The notes beneath the pieces were generated by a model, which searched no databases, was not told the DNA's origin, and saw nothing but the letters and a program-made list of their open reading frames with translations. A stretch of DNA of 64,000 bases from Vigna angularis. Its lineage: Eukaryota; Streptophyta; Magnoliopsida; Fabales; Fabaceae. Where the stretch lies: positions 17,677,501 through 17,741,500 of the forward strand of contig NC_068975.1 in the NCBI RefSeq assembly GCF_016808095.1. The letters run 5' to 3'. Shown one piece after another: positions 1 to 11,975 of the stretch (the stretch's first letter is position 1; every line of letters starts with the position of its first letter). A program made the translations under genes and the position numbers.

Positions 1-2
1 TG

Positions 3-155
3 CTCACATTCCTTAACTCATATTATACCATTACGAAATCTACCCATAATCCTCATACACATACCATGACATTACAGAATCTCTCCGCGAGACTCATACC
101 ATACTCACATTCCTCGACTCATATTATACCCTTACGACATTTCCCCGTAATACTC
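3..155. repeat. Imperfect tandem repeat, 101-bp unit
   Basis: The phrase CTCACATTCC begins at 3 and again at 104, and the following ~50 bases (CTCATATTATACC, ATTACGA/CTTACGA, CCATAAT/CCGTAAT, CTCATAC) match with scattered changes. One full unit and about half of a second are visible; the array probably continues left of the window. Internal sub-repeats of the CTCATACC type are also present. It lies inside or next to the LTR on the minus strand. Confidence 0.6.
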
Positions 156-733
156 ATACATGTTTAGATGCATAAATTCAAATCAAATAAACTTCAATCA
201 TTTCAGAAATCATACAAACTGAATATATTCCAACAAGATATATTACATGATAATTTAACAGTACATAATCTGTACACAAGATTTAAGTTAAAAACCTGTC
301 GAGTAGACTTCCAGGAAAGAGAGGTGCGTCACAATGGACAACTTAAGTACCAAGTCTTTCCTTAGCCAAAGTGTTCCTCAACTAGTTTTTAACAAATTTC
401 TTATTAACAGATTCAAAACAACAGCATATAATATTTACACCGAATATCAATATAGATAAACATACAGTAAGCATTAACAATATTCATACATAATTTCAAG
501 ACATGAATAGTAATAAAACAGTACTAATTCATAATATAAAAGCTTAGAAAAGTTAGCTCCCCTACCTCTATTCCAGACTTAATCTCCTGCTCCGAATTTG
601 TTTTTCCGAAAACTCTTCAGAACCTCTACTCTTCTTGCAACTAAAAATTTCTCCCTAACTATTTCTTCTCTATTTCTCAAGCTCTCACTTGATTCCTCTT
701 CTCTTGGTGCCAAATACCCTTCCCTCCCATGGC

Positions 734-741
734 TATTTATA
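734..741 (-). promoter_or_regulatory. TATA box of the left-edge LTR
   Basis: TATAAATA on the minus strand inside CTATAAATAG, about 390 bases after the proposed LTR start. It supports the minus orientation of that LTR. The downstream sequence (minus strand) is rich in GAGAAG/AGAGAA, typical of a retrotransposon leader. Confidence 0.5.
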
Positions 742-893
742 GTAAAAAAAATTTACTATTCCTTAATATTTTAATATTATTTATTATTTTAATATTATTT
801 AAAAATAATATTTCAATCATTTTCTCACCAAATCTGATCCTAATTTCTACCTACTACTTTCTTCCATGCTAAGGAATCCAAATGCTGAAAATT

Positions 894-976
894 TATTTTT
901 ACTATTTACTTTTTACTATTTACTATTTACTTTTTACTATTTACTATTCACTATTCACTTTTTACTATTCGATTTT
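894..976. repeat. Low-complexity TTTACTAT repeat
   Basis: Runs of TTTACTAT, TTTACTTTTTACTA and TTCACTATTCAC repeat about nine times with variation. The stretch sits in the upstream (U3) part of the minus-strand LTR. The small open frame across it is low-complexity and not a gene. Confidence 0.6.
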
Positions 977-1379
977 CTTAAAAAAAAAATACTAAATAAG
1001 TTATCAAAAATTTTAACCTCTCCTTATAAAATTACTATAATTTTATATCCAAAATTTATATTTTTCTATCCATTAAAATTATTATTACAAATAAAATACT
1101 AAAATTTACTATAAATATTTTTCATGGGTCTTACATTAGTAGTTAGGTTTAGAGAGTTAGAACTGAGTCAAAGTTTCAAAGGTTTGAAATTTGGAAGTTT
1201 AGTATCTTCATATCATTTTAGTTGTAATAAACTAGTTATAATGAATTTGAATTTGAAGAATATCTTGGTTAAGTACTAACAAAACTAAAAGATATCTATA
1301 AGGAAATTGAAGATGTCTTAAGGTTAGAACTATAATATATGTGTCAAAATAAGATGATCTAAAATATATGTAGCAAGGC

Positions 1380-1760
1380 ATAGTTAAGGTTGTAATTGTT
1401 TGTTTAGCTTGTCAAAAACAAAAGGTTGAACCTTATAGATTTGGAGGTACGTTATATCGGTTAAAAATTCTGATGTTAAAGTGAGATAATATTTTCATGA
1501 ATTCTGATGACCATGTGCCATGGTGGTAAAGAAAAATAACTTAGTATAGGAAATGATGATTAGATTACCAAAGACTACCCATTTTTCATCCAAAAAGAAT
1601 TAAAAAAAATTGTGCGAGAGATACCTCAGACCCAATATATGAAATAATTAGATTAAATGGTAGGATTCGTCAAACTACGACTTAGTGTAACCAATCGTTT
1701 ATAGGCGAAAGAACAATTAGCAAAAGAACTATCTAAATTTATAGGATGCAAGAATGAATT
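1380..1760 (+). pseudogene. Decayed Ty3/gypsy integrase fragment
   Basis: One frame reads VVIVCLACQKQKVEPYR at about 1393-1443. This corresponds to the C-x2-C half of the HHCC zinc finger and the linker of gypsy integrases. After stops and frame changes, pieces resembling the catalytic-core entry follow (a segment like LPKTTHF near 1568, and IYEIIRLNGR near 1636, the counterpart of EIVRLHG). No full frame, no DDE triad and no neighbouring reverse transcriptase survive. Its strand is opposite to the adjacent LTR, so the two probably belong to different elements. The family call rests on the spacing and order of short matches. Confidence 0.5.
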
Positions 1761-4423
1761 TTACTCCTAGTAGATTCATCTACATTAATATTTGTTAAGA
1801 AAATGTAGATATGGATCCTCAAGAAGTATTGTATAGAAAGAGATGTAGAACACTTTATGTTAGTCTTAAAATGAGGCATGTATGATGATTGGAATAAAGT
1901 TAATACAATAAATTAATGACAAAGTTAAAAGGATTAAGTAAAGGTTGCAAACGTGTTCAAGTATGTGGAACTTTTATAAAGATCAAAGAAGAAAACTTTT
2001 AGAATAATTTTGCTGGTGAAAATGTTTTTCGAGAATTTCACCATTCACAAGTATGAGATCTTGCATATAGTGATTTCACCTAACAAATAAAGAAGAGGAT
2101 AAGAGAATTATGTCTTAATCTTTGTCTTGGAACACAATTTTCGAAGACAAAAATTTTTGTTGTTAAGGAGAATTATAAAACTATATGCAACCCTCCCTTT
2201 GAAATTTCTCTTTCTTCTTTTTTTAGTTTCTCACTCTCGCGTACCTCCATCTCTTTCTCACCTTCTCCTTTCTATCTCAATTTTCACCCTCAATATCTCA
2301 TCCTTTTCTAAATCAAATTTCACCGTGATGAAATTAAGGAGCTAAGGAATGTTTTGGACCAATCAATTTTACCCATTTTTCTTTGAAGCAATATGCTTTT
2401 TTCGTTCATCAAACCCTTCTTTGTGTCAATAGAATTATTTTAGGCTTTGAAGTTATGCAAGGGAATAATAGTATTAGGAAGCTTTCTTAGGGTAAGGAAA
2501 GCTAATCATTTAGAAGTTGTTAATTTTCTTGACATGAGTCTTGATTTTGAGATTTAATTTGGAGATCTTGTATTTTAAAATGTATTTGGATACAGATACG
2601 AGTGGATTTATTAGTGAGATTGAAAATATGATAATGTTATAAGATTGCACTGTTAATTTATGAATTATATAAAATTGTGATGTGTTTAGATTGTTGGTGA
2701 AATGGAGAAATGAGAATGAAAGATAACGAAGGCCAGGAAAGGAAAGACTATGAAGGAGTCATATTGACTTATAATTATGAACTAGAATGATTGGTGATGA
2801 AATATTTGTGAAAGGATATTATTATGTAAAGTGAAAAAGAGATGGTGAACCTAAGAGTTAATGTGTTGTTTGATTGTTTTATTTTATTTTAATTAAAACC
2901 AAATTTAAGTTTAAATGAATATTAACTTGATATTACCGATTTAATTTTTTTTAGAATAAATATTAACAAAATAGAGTAAATTCATTAGACATATAAAATT
3001 ATATTAAAAATTCAATCACTCTTTATATTCATGTATTTTTATAAAACATTATTAAAAAATATAATATAATTTTCCATTTTATAAATTGATTGATTTTAAT
3101 TAATAATTTTAAATTTAGTTCAAATTATTTTTTTATTAAAATTAGATAAAAAAAAGTATTTTTTTAATTTATTATATTTTTAATTAATTTAACTTTTTCT
3201 TATCGTATTAATTAAATCTATTTTAATTTTTTTATTTATAATTATAAATGTTTTATAATCCAAATTATTTATTGTTCTTAAAATAAATTTATATATTTTA
3301 ATAAATTATTTCTGTTAAAATAAATTTATATTTTTTAATTATATTTTTAGCATGATAAACTAATTCTGGTATTCGAGATATACAGTACATCGATTATAAA
3401 ATGAAACACTTTAAATTTGAAAACTACCGAACAAACCGTGATTAAATTTACATAGGTATCAAAATCATATTTTTATTAAATTTTAAATACTAAATATATA
3501 ATTAATTTTTCTAAAAAAATGTTACGTTAGTTTGCGAAATTGTAAAGATTAAATGTATAATTAAACTTTTTTATAAAAAAAATATTTGGAAAATGGATTC
3601 AGTTGTCTCCCTTCTAGAATATTCTAATCCCTTCATTCTTATTCTTTCTCTTTTATCTAAATTCCATCCCTCCCATTTATATTTATCACAGAAATAAAAC
3701 ATTGCAGTTTCAAAACATAAATATTTTCCTTCCATAAACCCTAACACCGATGTTTTCTTTCTTTTCCAAGCAAAATTTTTCTCCTTCATTGTACTCTTCT
3801 TTCTTTCCACAAATTACTCATACTTTTTTTTTATAATTATTTCAAAGCTCATTATTCAGATGTTATTTAGTTAGATGATGGTATAAACTCATCTTTGTTG
3901 TCGGTGTATTAAGGTTGCTTAGATAAAATTATTCAAATACTAACAAAAGAAATTTATTCTTAGTAAATATTTATTACTCTTTTTTATTGTGAAAGGTTTC
4001 TCATTTCCCTTTTTTACCAAGGAGGTTTCAGTAATATATGTTTGTGTTAATACAAATTTTTATCACATATTAACTCTAATTTCGATTACATAGAGATATT
4101 GAGTCTAGATTTTGTCCTCCATAGTTACGAATTTTGAAAACCTACAAAGCACCACAATTAAGGCAAGACATAGTAAGCATCACATTATGCATATGATCCA
4201 TCATGAAATATTACTGATCATTCTTTGTTGACCAAAACTAGTCACTGATCATTCCTATGCTACTGACAGCACTATACACAAGATTATGGCTCACTTACAT
4301 TACATCTCAATATAAGATGGTAGGATTGTAAGGTGATAAAAGATCATATATACTACTTCAGTGTTTCTTGAATCAACACTTCGCTTCCTCACATCTTGAT
4401 TTTCTCAGTTCATGGACCAACTA
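1761..4423. other. AT-rich spacer, no gene recognised
   Basis: No frame in this stretch shows family similarity or a credible exon structure. The open frames near 2127-2345 (+) and 3571-3810 (-) are short, low in complexity or charge-biased, and have no recognisable motif. 2880-3570 is extremely AT-rich. The right end up to 4423 should contain the 3' untranslated region of the minus-strand gene ending at 4424; no clear poly(A) signal position was fixed. Confidence 0.5.
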
Positions 4424-6234
4424 CTAGATATTACTTTCCAATTGAGTATCACTGTTCAGACTGGTTTCATCATTGTTGCTCTGCAAATCCAAACCATGAT
4501 CCAATTTAACAATGTTTGAATCCTGCAATTCATATACATACTAATGTTAATAGACCAACGTTAATATTATTAATCATAAATATCTGAAGTTCTATTCTAT
4601 TAAGGGATTCAACAGTTGGCTAGAGATACCCAATGCATACTGCATTTTATGAATCACACCATGTCAAATTCCAAATCTTCAAAGATAAGGTCATCAATTG
4701 TCATCATCTCAATTGACTAACACAGCCCTCCTCTTATATTTGATCTTAGGATGATTTATTAATTACAAGACAGACTATGATTATAGTGTTATACATAGGA
4801 AAAATGGTTTTGGAATTACCAATAATAGAAGTCTTTACATGACAGCAGTTTATTGGAAGCACCCATGATTGTTCTTACCAAGTATGTGTCAATAGGTAAC
4901 TTAGTCCGTAAAGGATAATCCGAGAGCAGTATGATAAGAGTGAAGTCGAATACAGTACTAAAGCACATAAAATCCTATGTTAACTCCAAAAATTGATACC
5001 AGAAAACTCTGTTACCTTGGTTTCCTCTAATATTTCATTCATGTTAAATTTCCCTTGCTTCTCATGAGTGATATTTGTCTGTTTAACTGCCGATTGGCCA
5101 CTCCCAGTTGTGGGTTCCTTTTCTTTCTTTACAACCATCATTCTTTTCTGTTCTTCTAGCACCGCAATCTGCACCATGGAATTGACGAACCTTTCAGTCA
5201 TGATGAGAAGAATTCATTTGACAGAAACTATAATGCACCAAAAAATTGAAGAAACACATACATAATGCACAAACTGAATGACCCAGTCATCTCTATAACT
5301 GTGTCTCCCATAGAGACAAGAGTTGTAAAACTTCACTCATCTTTCTCATTTTCTCTTCAACCAATAAAAAACTTAGTGAGTTTTTTTATTTCATTAATTT
5401 CGGTCAAACTTTATTTTGGTCCCTATACTTTCAAAAGAATAAAATTTGCACGCTAGCTACAAAATATATGTGAATTTAATCTCTTTTCCAACTTTATAAC
5501 AATCAAAATTCATCACTAAATATTCATCAAAAGTTAGAGAACTAAATTCATAAATCTGTGAGTAAATGAACCAAAATCAAGTTTCCCAGAGCGAATTGGG
5601 ACTAAACACAAACTCAAAAACAATTATCAATCTGTATTCTCTCATCAATCTTCTCTGTTTTCTCTCTTGGCATACATCAGTACCCTCTATAATCACTGAT
5701 AAAGCAGCAAAGAAACCATCTTTCTCACAAACCGAAATCTCAACTAATGTAACATGCAAACAAACTATCCAACCCAACACTTTCCAATCCACAGAAAAAT
5801 CCCACACCCACCTAAACACTACACCCCATCACCAAAACACAGGAACATAAACAATAAATCGAAACTTTTCACCACAAAACAAAAGCCCAGTTAAATATTT
5901 ACTCAAAAATGGTAAAGGGAAAACAAAAATGGGACAACGACAGAGAGAGACATACGGGGGTATAACGGAACTTCCTCCTGGGAGGCTCGTCAGAGACACC
6001 GGCCGCGTCATCGGCGGTGGTGGGGGTCCAGCGGCGGAGGAGGAGGCGAGAAGAAGAGTTGGAATTGGCATGAGAGTTACCGTTGTTGTTGGTTGTGGCG
6101 GTGGTGTTGCTGACTGAGGAAGACGGGGTGACGTGGACCCACTTCTTCTTCCACTTCCTGACCGGGCCGGTGAAGACGGTGGAAGCACCGTAGCGAGAGG
6201 AAGCGCGGCTGAGTCTGGAACCGACGGCCTCCAT
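4424..6234 (-). CDS. Plant-specific small basic protein with GPVRKWKKKWVHV motif (unknown function), 3 exons
   Basis: Exons 6234-5956, 5168-5016 and 4522-4424 join in phase 0 to 176 codons plus TAG. The splice sites are CCC|GTATG, CAG|ATT, AAG|GTAAC and CAG|GAT, all GT-AG. The start is the ATG of MEAVGSRLSRASSRYG, which opens the conserved block; upstream in-frame sequence is proline/leucine low-complexity in other frames. Residues about 23-35 are GPVRKWKKKWVHV; then comes a Ser/Asn/Thr-rich linker, then LLLRRWTP and PPRRKFRYTP, and exon 2 continues IAVLEEQ. I recognise this arrangement from uncharacterised angiosperm proteins; no catalytic motif, signal peptide or membrane segment is visible. 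The C-terminal half is acidic and polar and probably disordered. Exon 1 is GC-rich in AT-rich surroundings, with no frameshift or internal stop, so the gene is probably functional. A role cannot be assigned from sequence. Confidence 0.85.
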
Positions 6235-8313
6235 TTAGCGGCGGTGGAAGTGGCGGAGGAGGAAGATGATTCAGTGTTTGGGTTGGGTCTAAGTTTACCA
6301 CCGTAGTGGCAGAGTGAGAGAAGTGCGTTTTGTTCTGAAAGTAAGAGATGAAGCAATAAGGAGTGGTAGCTTTCAAAGTTATTATTACTCATGTCATAAA
6401 TATGAGTATTGGGAATTTTTAAACTTATTTATGTATTAATTAATAATTTCAATTTTATTTTTTTGTAAAATTAGAGTTTTAGTTATTGTATTTTTTTTTA
6501 AAATTAGTTAAGTTGAATTAGCCTAGCCTTGGTTTTATTTAATTTGTAGTCTATGGTTGTAATTTTTAATGTTTAAAGAGTCAAGTTTTAAAAAAATTCA
6601 AATTGAATCATTAATTTATCGTGTTAATTTAATGAATTAAAAGTATTTTAATTAATTGAAATATAAAAAATAAATGTATGTAAAATTTACATTAATGTCA
6701 CCGAGAAATAAAGAAATCGAAATCGTAAATCAAACATAAGAAGCCAAAACTTTGATTTAGTCAAATTTTATTATAAAGTGGTAAAATTTTATAATTGAAT
6801 GATAGTTCTTTTTCTGTGATTATGTATAGTTAAAATATTTGATGTCTTCTTATTCATAAAAGTTATACTAATATAAAATATATCTTTTAACATATATTAA
6901 AATAGAAATTAGTTAATATTTTTTTTAATTATTTTATTGATAATTGATACACCTAACCAATACAATCCACTCCGTGCATATAAATTAAAGAAATTAAATA
7001 TTTACATATGAAGTGAGGATTAATTACACAAAATTAAAGCTTGCAAAATATAAGTACTTACAGGTAAAGAATAAACAAAAAGTTTATATTTGTTTCCATT
7101 TTTTTTTTTGAACTAATATTATTTTCCAATCATATATTAAAGATAACTACAGTAAAAAATATTAAAAAGCCATAAAAAGAGCTTATAATAACTTTCAACT
7201 TCTAATTGTAGGATTTTGTATACTATATTATTTAGACTATCATTCAACTTCTCACTATGATATCTCCTTGTTTTAATAGATTTTGTATTTAATATATCAA
7301 ATTAGGATTCTATAATCATGTATTCAATTTATTGATTTCAAACTATTCAAACTAGCATATAATCATTTATAGTTATTATATGAACCATCATTACTCATAT
7401 TTAACAAAGACACATTATTTATAATAAACTTGGAATCATGTAAATAAACTAAACACGATGTAATTATTGAACATAATCTAATATATCCAAGAAATTTTCA
7501 ATTTGTAAATGTTGTCTAATTCAGGTTCTAGTTCAAATTTCTAATCAAATACATCCAACGAATTAACATTTTGTTGGAAAAATTTAGTCTAAAAATGATC
7601 TTATATCTCAATCTAAAAGTGATATTAGATCTTAGAATAAAATTCACTAAAGAATTATATAAAATTTAGAATTTTGCATAATTATCTCAATCGAGTTACA
7701 ATACTAAAGAAATCGAATTTTCATTCTAAATTGTAATTATTGACTCATATAAAGTCCAAATTATACATAATAATCAATATTTATCAAAAAAATGCATATT
7801 TTATAGTTAATTGATTAGTGCACATTTTTATTTCAAAATATCTCAATGCTAACTAATTTCAAATCCTCATTAAATCTCCAAACTATTTTCAAATTTGGTC
7901 CCAAACATAATGCATATATCAAACATGGACCCAATTTTGGATTATGCATTGCCTAATAAACAACTTGACATTTTAATTTTCAATCTAATATTCATTTCAC
8001 ATAACAAATTATCCTAACATCATTTCTAATTACAAAAAAATTCAACTACTTTAACCAACTATTTAAGATAACTCTTTGGATTTTATTTTGAGTCCAAGAA
8101 AAAAAATCTAGAATTAGCTAAAATCCAAAATTATAGTCACCTACTCGTCTATTACTAAAGGCAACCAAGACACAATATAGAATTGGTGGAGAGAATCACA
8201 ATTTTTTATTAAAAAGATTAACAATTCGAGTCAAATTATAAATAATGAAAAAATTATATAGAAGAAATTCTATACCAAAGTTTGAATATAAATGTTTTCT
8301 ATTTTGTTATTGA
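6235..8313. other. 5' leader/promoter side of the small gene, then AT-rich spacer
   Basis: 6235 to about 6390 is the likely 5' untranslated leader of the minus-strand gene ending at 4424; it remains GC-richer than the spacer. Beyond it the sequence is AT-rich with no domain, no terminal repeats and no recognisable RNA gene. The minus-strand CATAAATAAG near 6432-6423 is a possible TATA element, but nothing independent supports it. Confidence 0.45.
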
Positions 8314-8987
8314 TGGAAGCATGCCTAGGGTTGGAACTCGTAGGTAGCAACTCCAAACAACAAGCAATGATGGTGCAGCAAAATGAATGAAAATGAGTGG
8401 TGTTTTGGTGTGTTTTTAATGGAAGGAGTGTGTGTAGAGACCTCTCAGCTCAGAAGGCCTTCCTACTATGGAAGAAAGCTAGAGGAAAGGGTAGAGAAAA
8501 AGTGACTCAAGAGAATTTAGGGTTGGAAATAAATTATGCAGCATTTCACTAAAGCTCAAAAGTGAGTAATTACAATGGTTGTGCTCTCCTACTTATAAAG
8601 GAGGAAGAGCCTCTAATCTGAGTTACAATCCCTCCAAAATTCAAAGTAAAAAACGAGCTTGGAGGCCAAGCTAGCTGGACCACAGAAGGCATACTGGGTC
8701 ACATGGAAAATGCATCAAAAACATGTAGTATGCAGCTCCGCTAGCGCTGAGCAGCACATGACTGGCGTTGAGCACTACCAGTGCTACCAACTTGAAAAGC
8801 TTCCAAAATTTTGGTTGTCTGGTCCATGGTTCCTAGCTTTATTGTATCCTACAAAAAAAACAAAACAACCATATAGTATTAAAAAGAATCCTTCTAAGAC
8901 TTTAGAGAAAGAAAATCAAGAAAGAGCTTATAAAAGTCCTTCTCCAACTTCACTTTCTTAGCCTTAGCTTAAGTTGGTACTCCTTTG
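8314..8987 (-). repeat. 3' LTR of the LARD-like element
   Basis: It begins (plus strand) TGGAAGCATGCCTAGGG and ends ...AAGTTGGTACTCCTTTG, matching 10693-11395 throughout with many substitutions and small indels. It contains the sequences GCGCTGAGCAGC and GGCGTTGAGCAC, which recur in other LTRs of the window. The short frame at 8659-8961 is LTR sequence and not a gene. Confidence 0.75.
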
Positions 8988-10670
8988 TATGTGTAGGTTT
9001 CTGCCTCTGTATGCCTCAATCAGATTGCACAACTGCTCCAAAATCAACTAGAAACAACACCAAACAGATCTAAGAAATCTACACCAGTTTCATCACATTG
9101 CACAAGTTTCTCGAATGGATAGTTTAGAGGCTAGAAATAGGGAATTCAAATGGAACATCACACAAATAATAGCAAGCACTAAAAAGGAACATAGTAAAAG
9201 CAATAGAACAGATTAAGAAAGCAAGAAAAACCAAAATACAGGTTGAAATCAAGGTGAAACTAAACTGTTTGATATTTCCCGAAACTGTTTTATGAAATGC
9301 CCCAAAGAGAATGAGATTTTTGTGTTTTGGGGTTTTAACTGCTTGAAACTGCATTGCACGGTTCTGCAGGCTTTTTAACACTTGATATGGCTTATTTTGA
9401 TCATTTATTTTTAATCTAAAACACTGAACTAGCTCTTGCTACAATCCAAATTGAATTTTGAAGATCAAATCATCAAAACAAAATCAATTTTCAACACTAC
9501 ACCAGAAAAATTGGCTTGATATTGATGGTTTAAAAATCAACTTTGCACAAAAGTGGCTTAAACTCGAAATGAATCACTTTAGCAACTTTATTTAATGATT
9601 TTAAATATGCTTAAATTCTGAAATGAGTTAAAAACATATTGCTACTCAAAGTCACCTTGTCACTTCCTTATTTAACTCAAAATCTGATGGTTTAAGAAAC
9701 AACTCTGCACTTAGGCCAAGATATTACTGATTGAAATCTAGTAGCACCTTTTAAACACCATTTTAAACTTGTTCAAGCTATCAAATAGCTCAAAAATAGC
9801 AGAAATCAGAATCAGACCTTGCTATGGCCAATTTATGCAGAAAAATACCCCATTAATCCACCAAAATCAAGTTTGATTGATTCAAAAGTTATAGCAACAA
9901 TGAAAATGACTCAAGGAAGTCTTAATACACTAGATCAACCTGGAAATTATCAGCTAGAATGAATTAAATTCAGAATAGACATCCAAGGATTTTTAAGCAC
10001 GGTGAAAAGCTTGAAATAAGACCAAAATAGTAGGTGCTTCTGGTTTATGAGGCAACCAAGCTATCCTAGATGCATTTCATTGCTTGTTATGGTTTGCCAT
10101 ACCATTTGAAACCTTAGACAACACTAAAAAATATTGTACCAAGCTTCAGAATCAAAAGAAATGGACTGAAAAACAAATTCACAAATCAAACAAGAATACC
10201 AAAATTCTGCAGCAGAATTAAGCAGAAATTCAAAGAGTTATGCTTCTTTGGTGCTTCAGCTTGTATCACCAAGGCTAGAACAAGTCTTCATTTCCTTTAT
10301 TGGTAGATATATAGCTTATCTAACTAACACTTTCACTCAAGCAAAACGAAATAAACCAGCAGAAAAGAATACCAAACAGAGACAAAATGAAAACTGTAAC
10401 TATAAAGTGCACAAGACTAAGACAACACAGATTTGAAGAAATTAAGCTGGAAATGACTAAATTAAACAACATTAATCGTTTAAAATGAAGGATAAACATG
10501 AACACACAATGGAAACAAGAAATCAATGACTGGAAATTCAATTAAAGCTCAAAACTGAAGTGAAAGAAATGAAACAGTGAACTGAACAAAATAACAACAG
10601 AACAGCACATGTGGAATAGAAATAGAGTAGAAAATGGAAGGAAAAAACTTAGCTATGGACGCGTGGACGA

Positions 10671-10687
10671 CCAAAACTCTTATACCA
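10671..10687 (-). other. tRNA-iMet-type primer binding site
   Basis: On the minus strand TGGTATAAGAGTTTTGG follows the LTR end by about five bases. Plant LTR elements primed by initiator tRNA-Met typically show TGGTATCAGAGC here. The match sets the element's orientation. Confidence 0.65.
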
Positions 10688-10692
10688 CTTCA

Positions 10693-11395
10693 TGGAAGCA
10701 TGCCTAGGGTTGGAACTCGCAGGTAGCAACTCCAAACAGCTAGCAACTCCAAACAGCTAGCAATGATGGTGCAGCGGAATGAATGAAGATGAGTGGTGTT
10801 TTGGTGTTCTTTTAATGGAAGAAGTGTGTGAAGAGACCTCTTAGGTCAGAAAGCCTTCCCACTATGGAAGGAAGCTAGAGGAAAGGATAAAGAAAGTGAA
10901 AAGAAAGAGTGACTCAAGAGCGTTTAGGGCTGGAAATAAATTCTGCAGCATTTCACTAAAGCTCAAAAGTGAGTAATTACAATGGTTGGGCTCTCCTATT
11001 TATAAGGGAGGAAGAACCTCTAATATGAGTTATAATCCCTCCAAAATTCCAAATAAAAAAGGAGCTTGGAGGCCAAGTTAGCTAGATAACGGAAGGCATG
11101 CTAGGTCACACGGAAAATGCATCAAAAACGTGTAGTATGCAGCTCTGCTGGCGCTAAGCGACACATGACTGGCGTTGAGCGCTACTAGTGCTACCAACTT
11201 GAAAAGCTTCCAAAATTCTGGTTAGTTGGTCTATGGTTCCTAGCTTTATTGTATCCTACAAAAAAAAACAAAAAAACCATATAGTACTAAAAAGAATCCT
11301 TCAAAGACTTTAGAGAAAGAAAATCAAGAAATAGCTTGTAAAATTCCTTCTCCAACTTCCCTTTCTTAGCCTTAGCTTAAGTTGGTACTCCTTTG
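10693..11395 (-). repeat. 5' LTR of the LARD-like element
   Basis: Direct counterpart of 8314-8987. It carries a short internal duplication absent from the other copy (AGCTAGCAACTCCAAAC twice, about 10722-10760). The minus strand has a TATA box TATAAATA at 11004-10997. Confidence 0.75.
10997..11004 (-). promoter_or_regulatory. TATA box in LARD 5' LTR
   Basis: TATAAATA on the minus strand within CTTATAAATAGG. In the left LTR the equivalent site reads CTTTATAAGTAGG, so it is altered there. It is consistent with minus-strand transcription of the element. Confidence 0.5.
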
Positions 11396-11975
11396 AATGG
11401 AATGCTCTAAATGGGTTTCCATCAGTTATTATTTTATATGGTATTATCTTGTTTTAAAATAGATGAAAATGCAAAAACTAGATATAAGAATTTAAAAAGA
11501 GAATTGTTTCGGGTATTAGGTCAAGTCACTTCTAACACGTGCACAATTTTTCCTAGGATGTCGTCCGGTATTTGCTCTTCCAGTCCTGGTCTTCACTTCT
11601 CCGTTCGGAGGTGTACTTGCCAAAGGTTCTTCGATGCTTAAGTCAGTGAACTGTCTGTACGGGAGTCCAGTGTAATGGTAATAAATGTGCAGTAAATGCG
11701 ATCACCTACCTTTTACCTTTGACCTATATTTATAGATTTCGGCATGAGCTTGACATTAGTGAAACCTTAATCACAGCCCAATCTCAGCCTAATACCTCTA
11801 ATCACCATTTACCTTAATCTTTACAGAAAAACATGTTTATCGAGTAAGGCCAGACGCCTAGACTTTGTTCGTCCGATCTTGCCAACTATTTCTACCATGT
11901 TTAATCTTTGCAAGAAAACCTGTTTATCGACTAAATGCATTGAAATCATGTTCAATTGAGCAATTGGTGTCCAAA
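11396..11975 (-). mobile_element. LTR-like remnant
   Basis: This stretch has the make-up of a minus-strand LTR: a TATA box TATAAATA at 11734-11727, followed on the minus strand by ACTGGACTCCCGTACAG, TCGAAGAACC and a CGGACGACATCC stretch. The pattern CGTCCG(G/A) is repeated. No partner LTR or coding region was identified, and the ends were not defined. The frame at 11411-11641 (+) has no domain. Confidence 0.35.

Larger units (their letters stand above)
1..1134 (-). mobile_element. LTR of a Ty3/gypsy-like retrotransposon, cut by window edge
   Basis: Read on the minus strand, the sequence starts at 1134 with TGTAAGACCCATG, a common opening of plant gypsy (Tekay/chromovirus) LTRs. A TATA box (CTATAAATAG) follows at about 742-733, and then a purine-rich stretch with no open frame, as expected for an LTR leader. 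The other LTR end and any coding part lie left of the window, so a solo LTR and a complete element cannot be told apart. The flanking bases at 1135-1139 are TTAGT and would be one half of a target-site duplication. The assignment rests on LTR-like organisation and not on any coding domain. Confidence 0.55.
8314..11395 (-). mobile_element. Non-coding LTR element (LARD-like)
   Basis: Two direct repeats (8314-8987 and 10693-11395) flank about 1.7 kb with no coding frame. Next to the inner end of the right repeat, the minus strand has TGGTATAAGAGTTTTGG (10687-10671), a slightly altered initiator-Met tRNA primer site. This makes the right repeat the 5' LTR and the element minus-oriented. A minus-strand TATA box in the right LTR agrees. 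No gag or pol remnant was recognised in 8988-10692, so the element would depend on a partner for movement. A clear polypurine tract at the other LTR and a perfect TSD were not found (ATTGA versus AATGG), so the outer ends are uncertain by a few bases. Confidence 0.7.

Noticed and set aside
5829..6392. Minus-strand frame of 187 codons (Ser/Pro-rich) and a 99-codon overlapping frame.
   Set aside because: They are alternative frames over exon 1 and leader of the small gene. Only the frame starting at 6234 carries the conserved motif and valid splice junctions.
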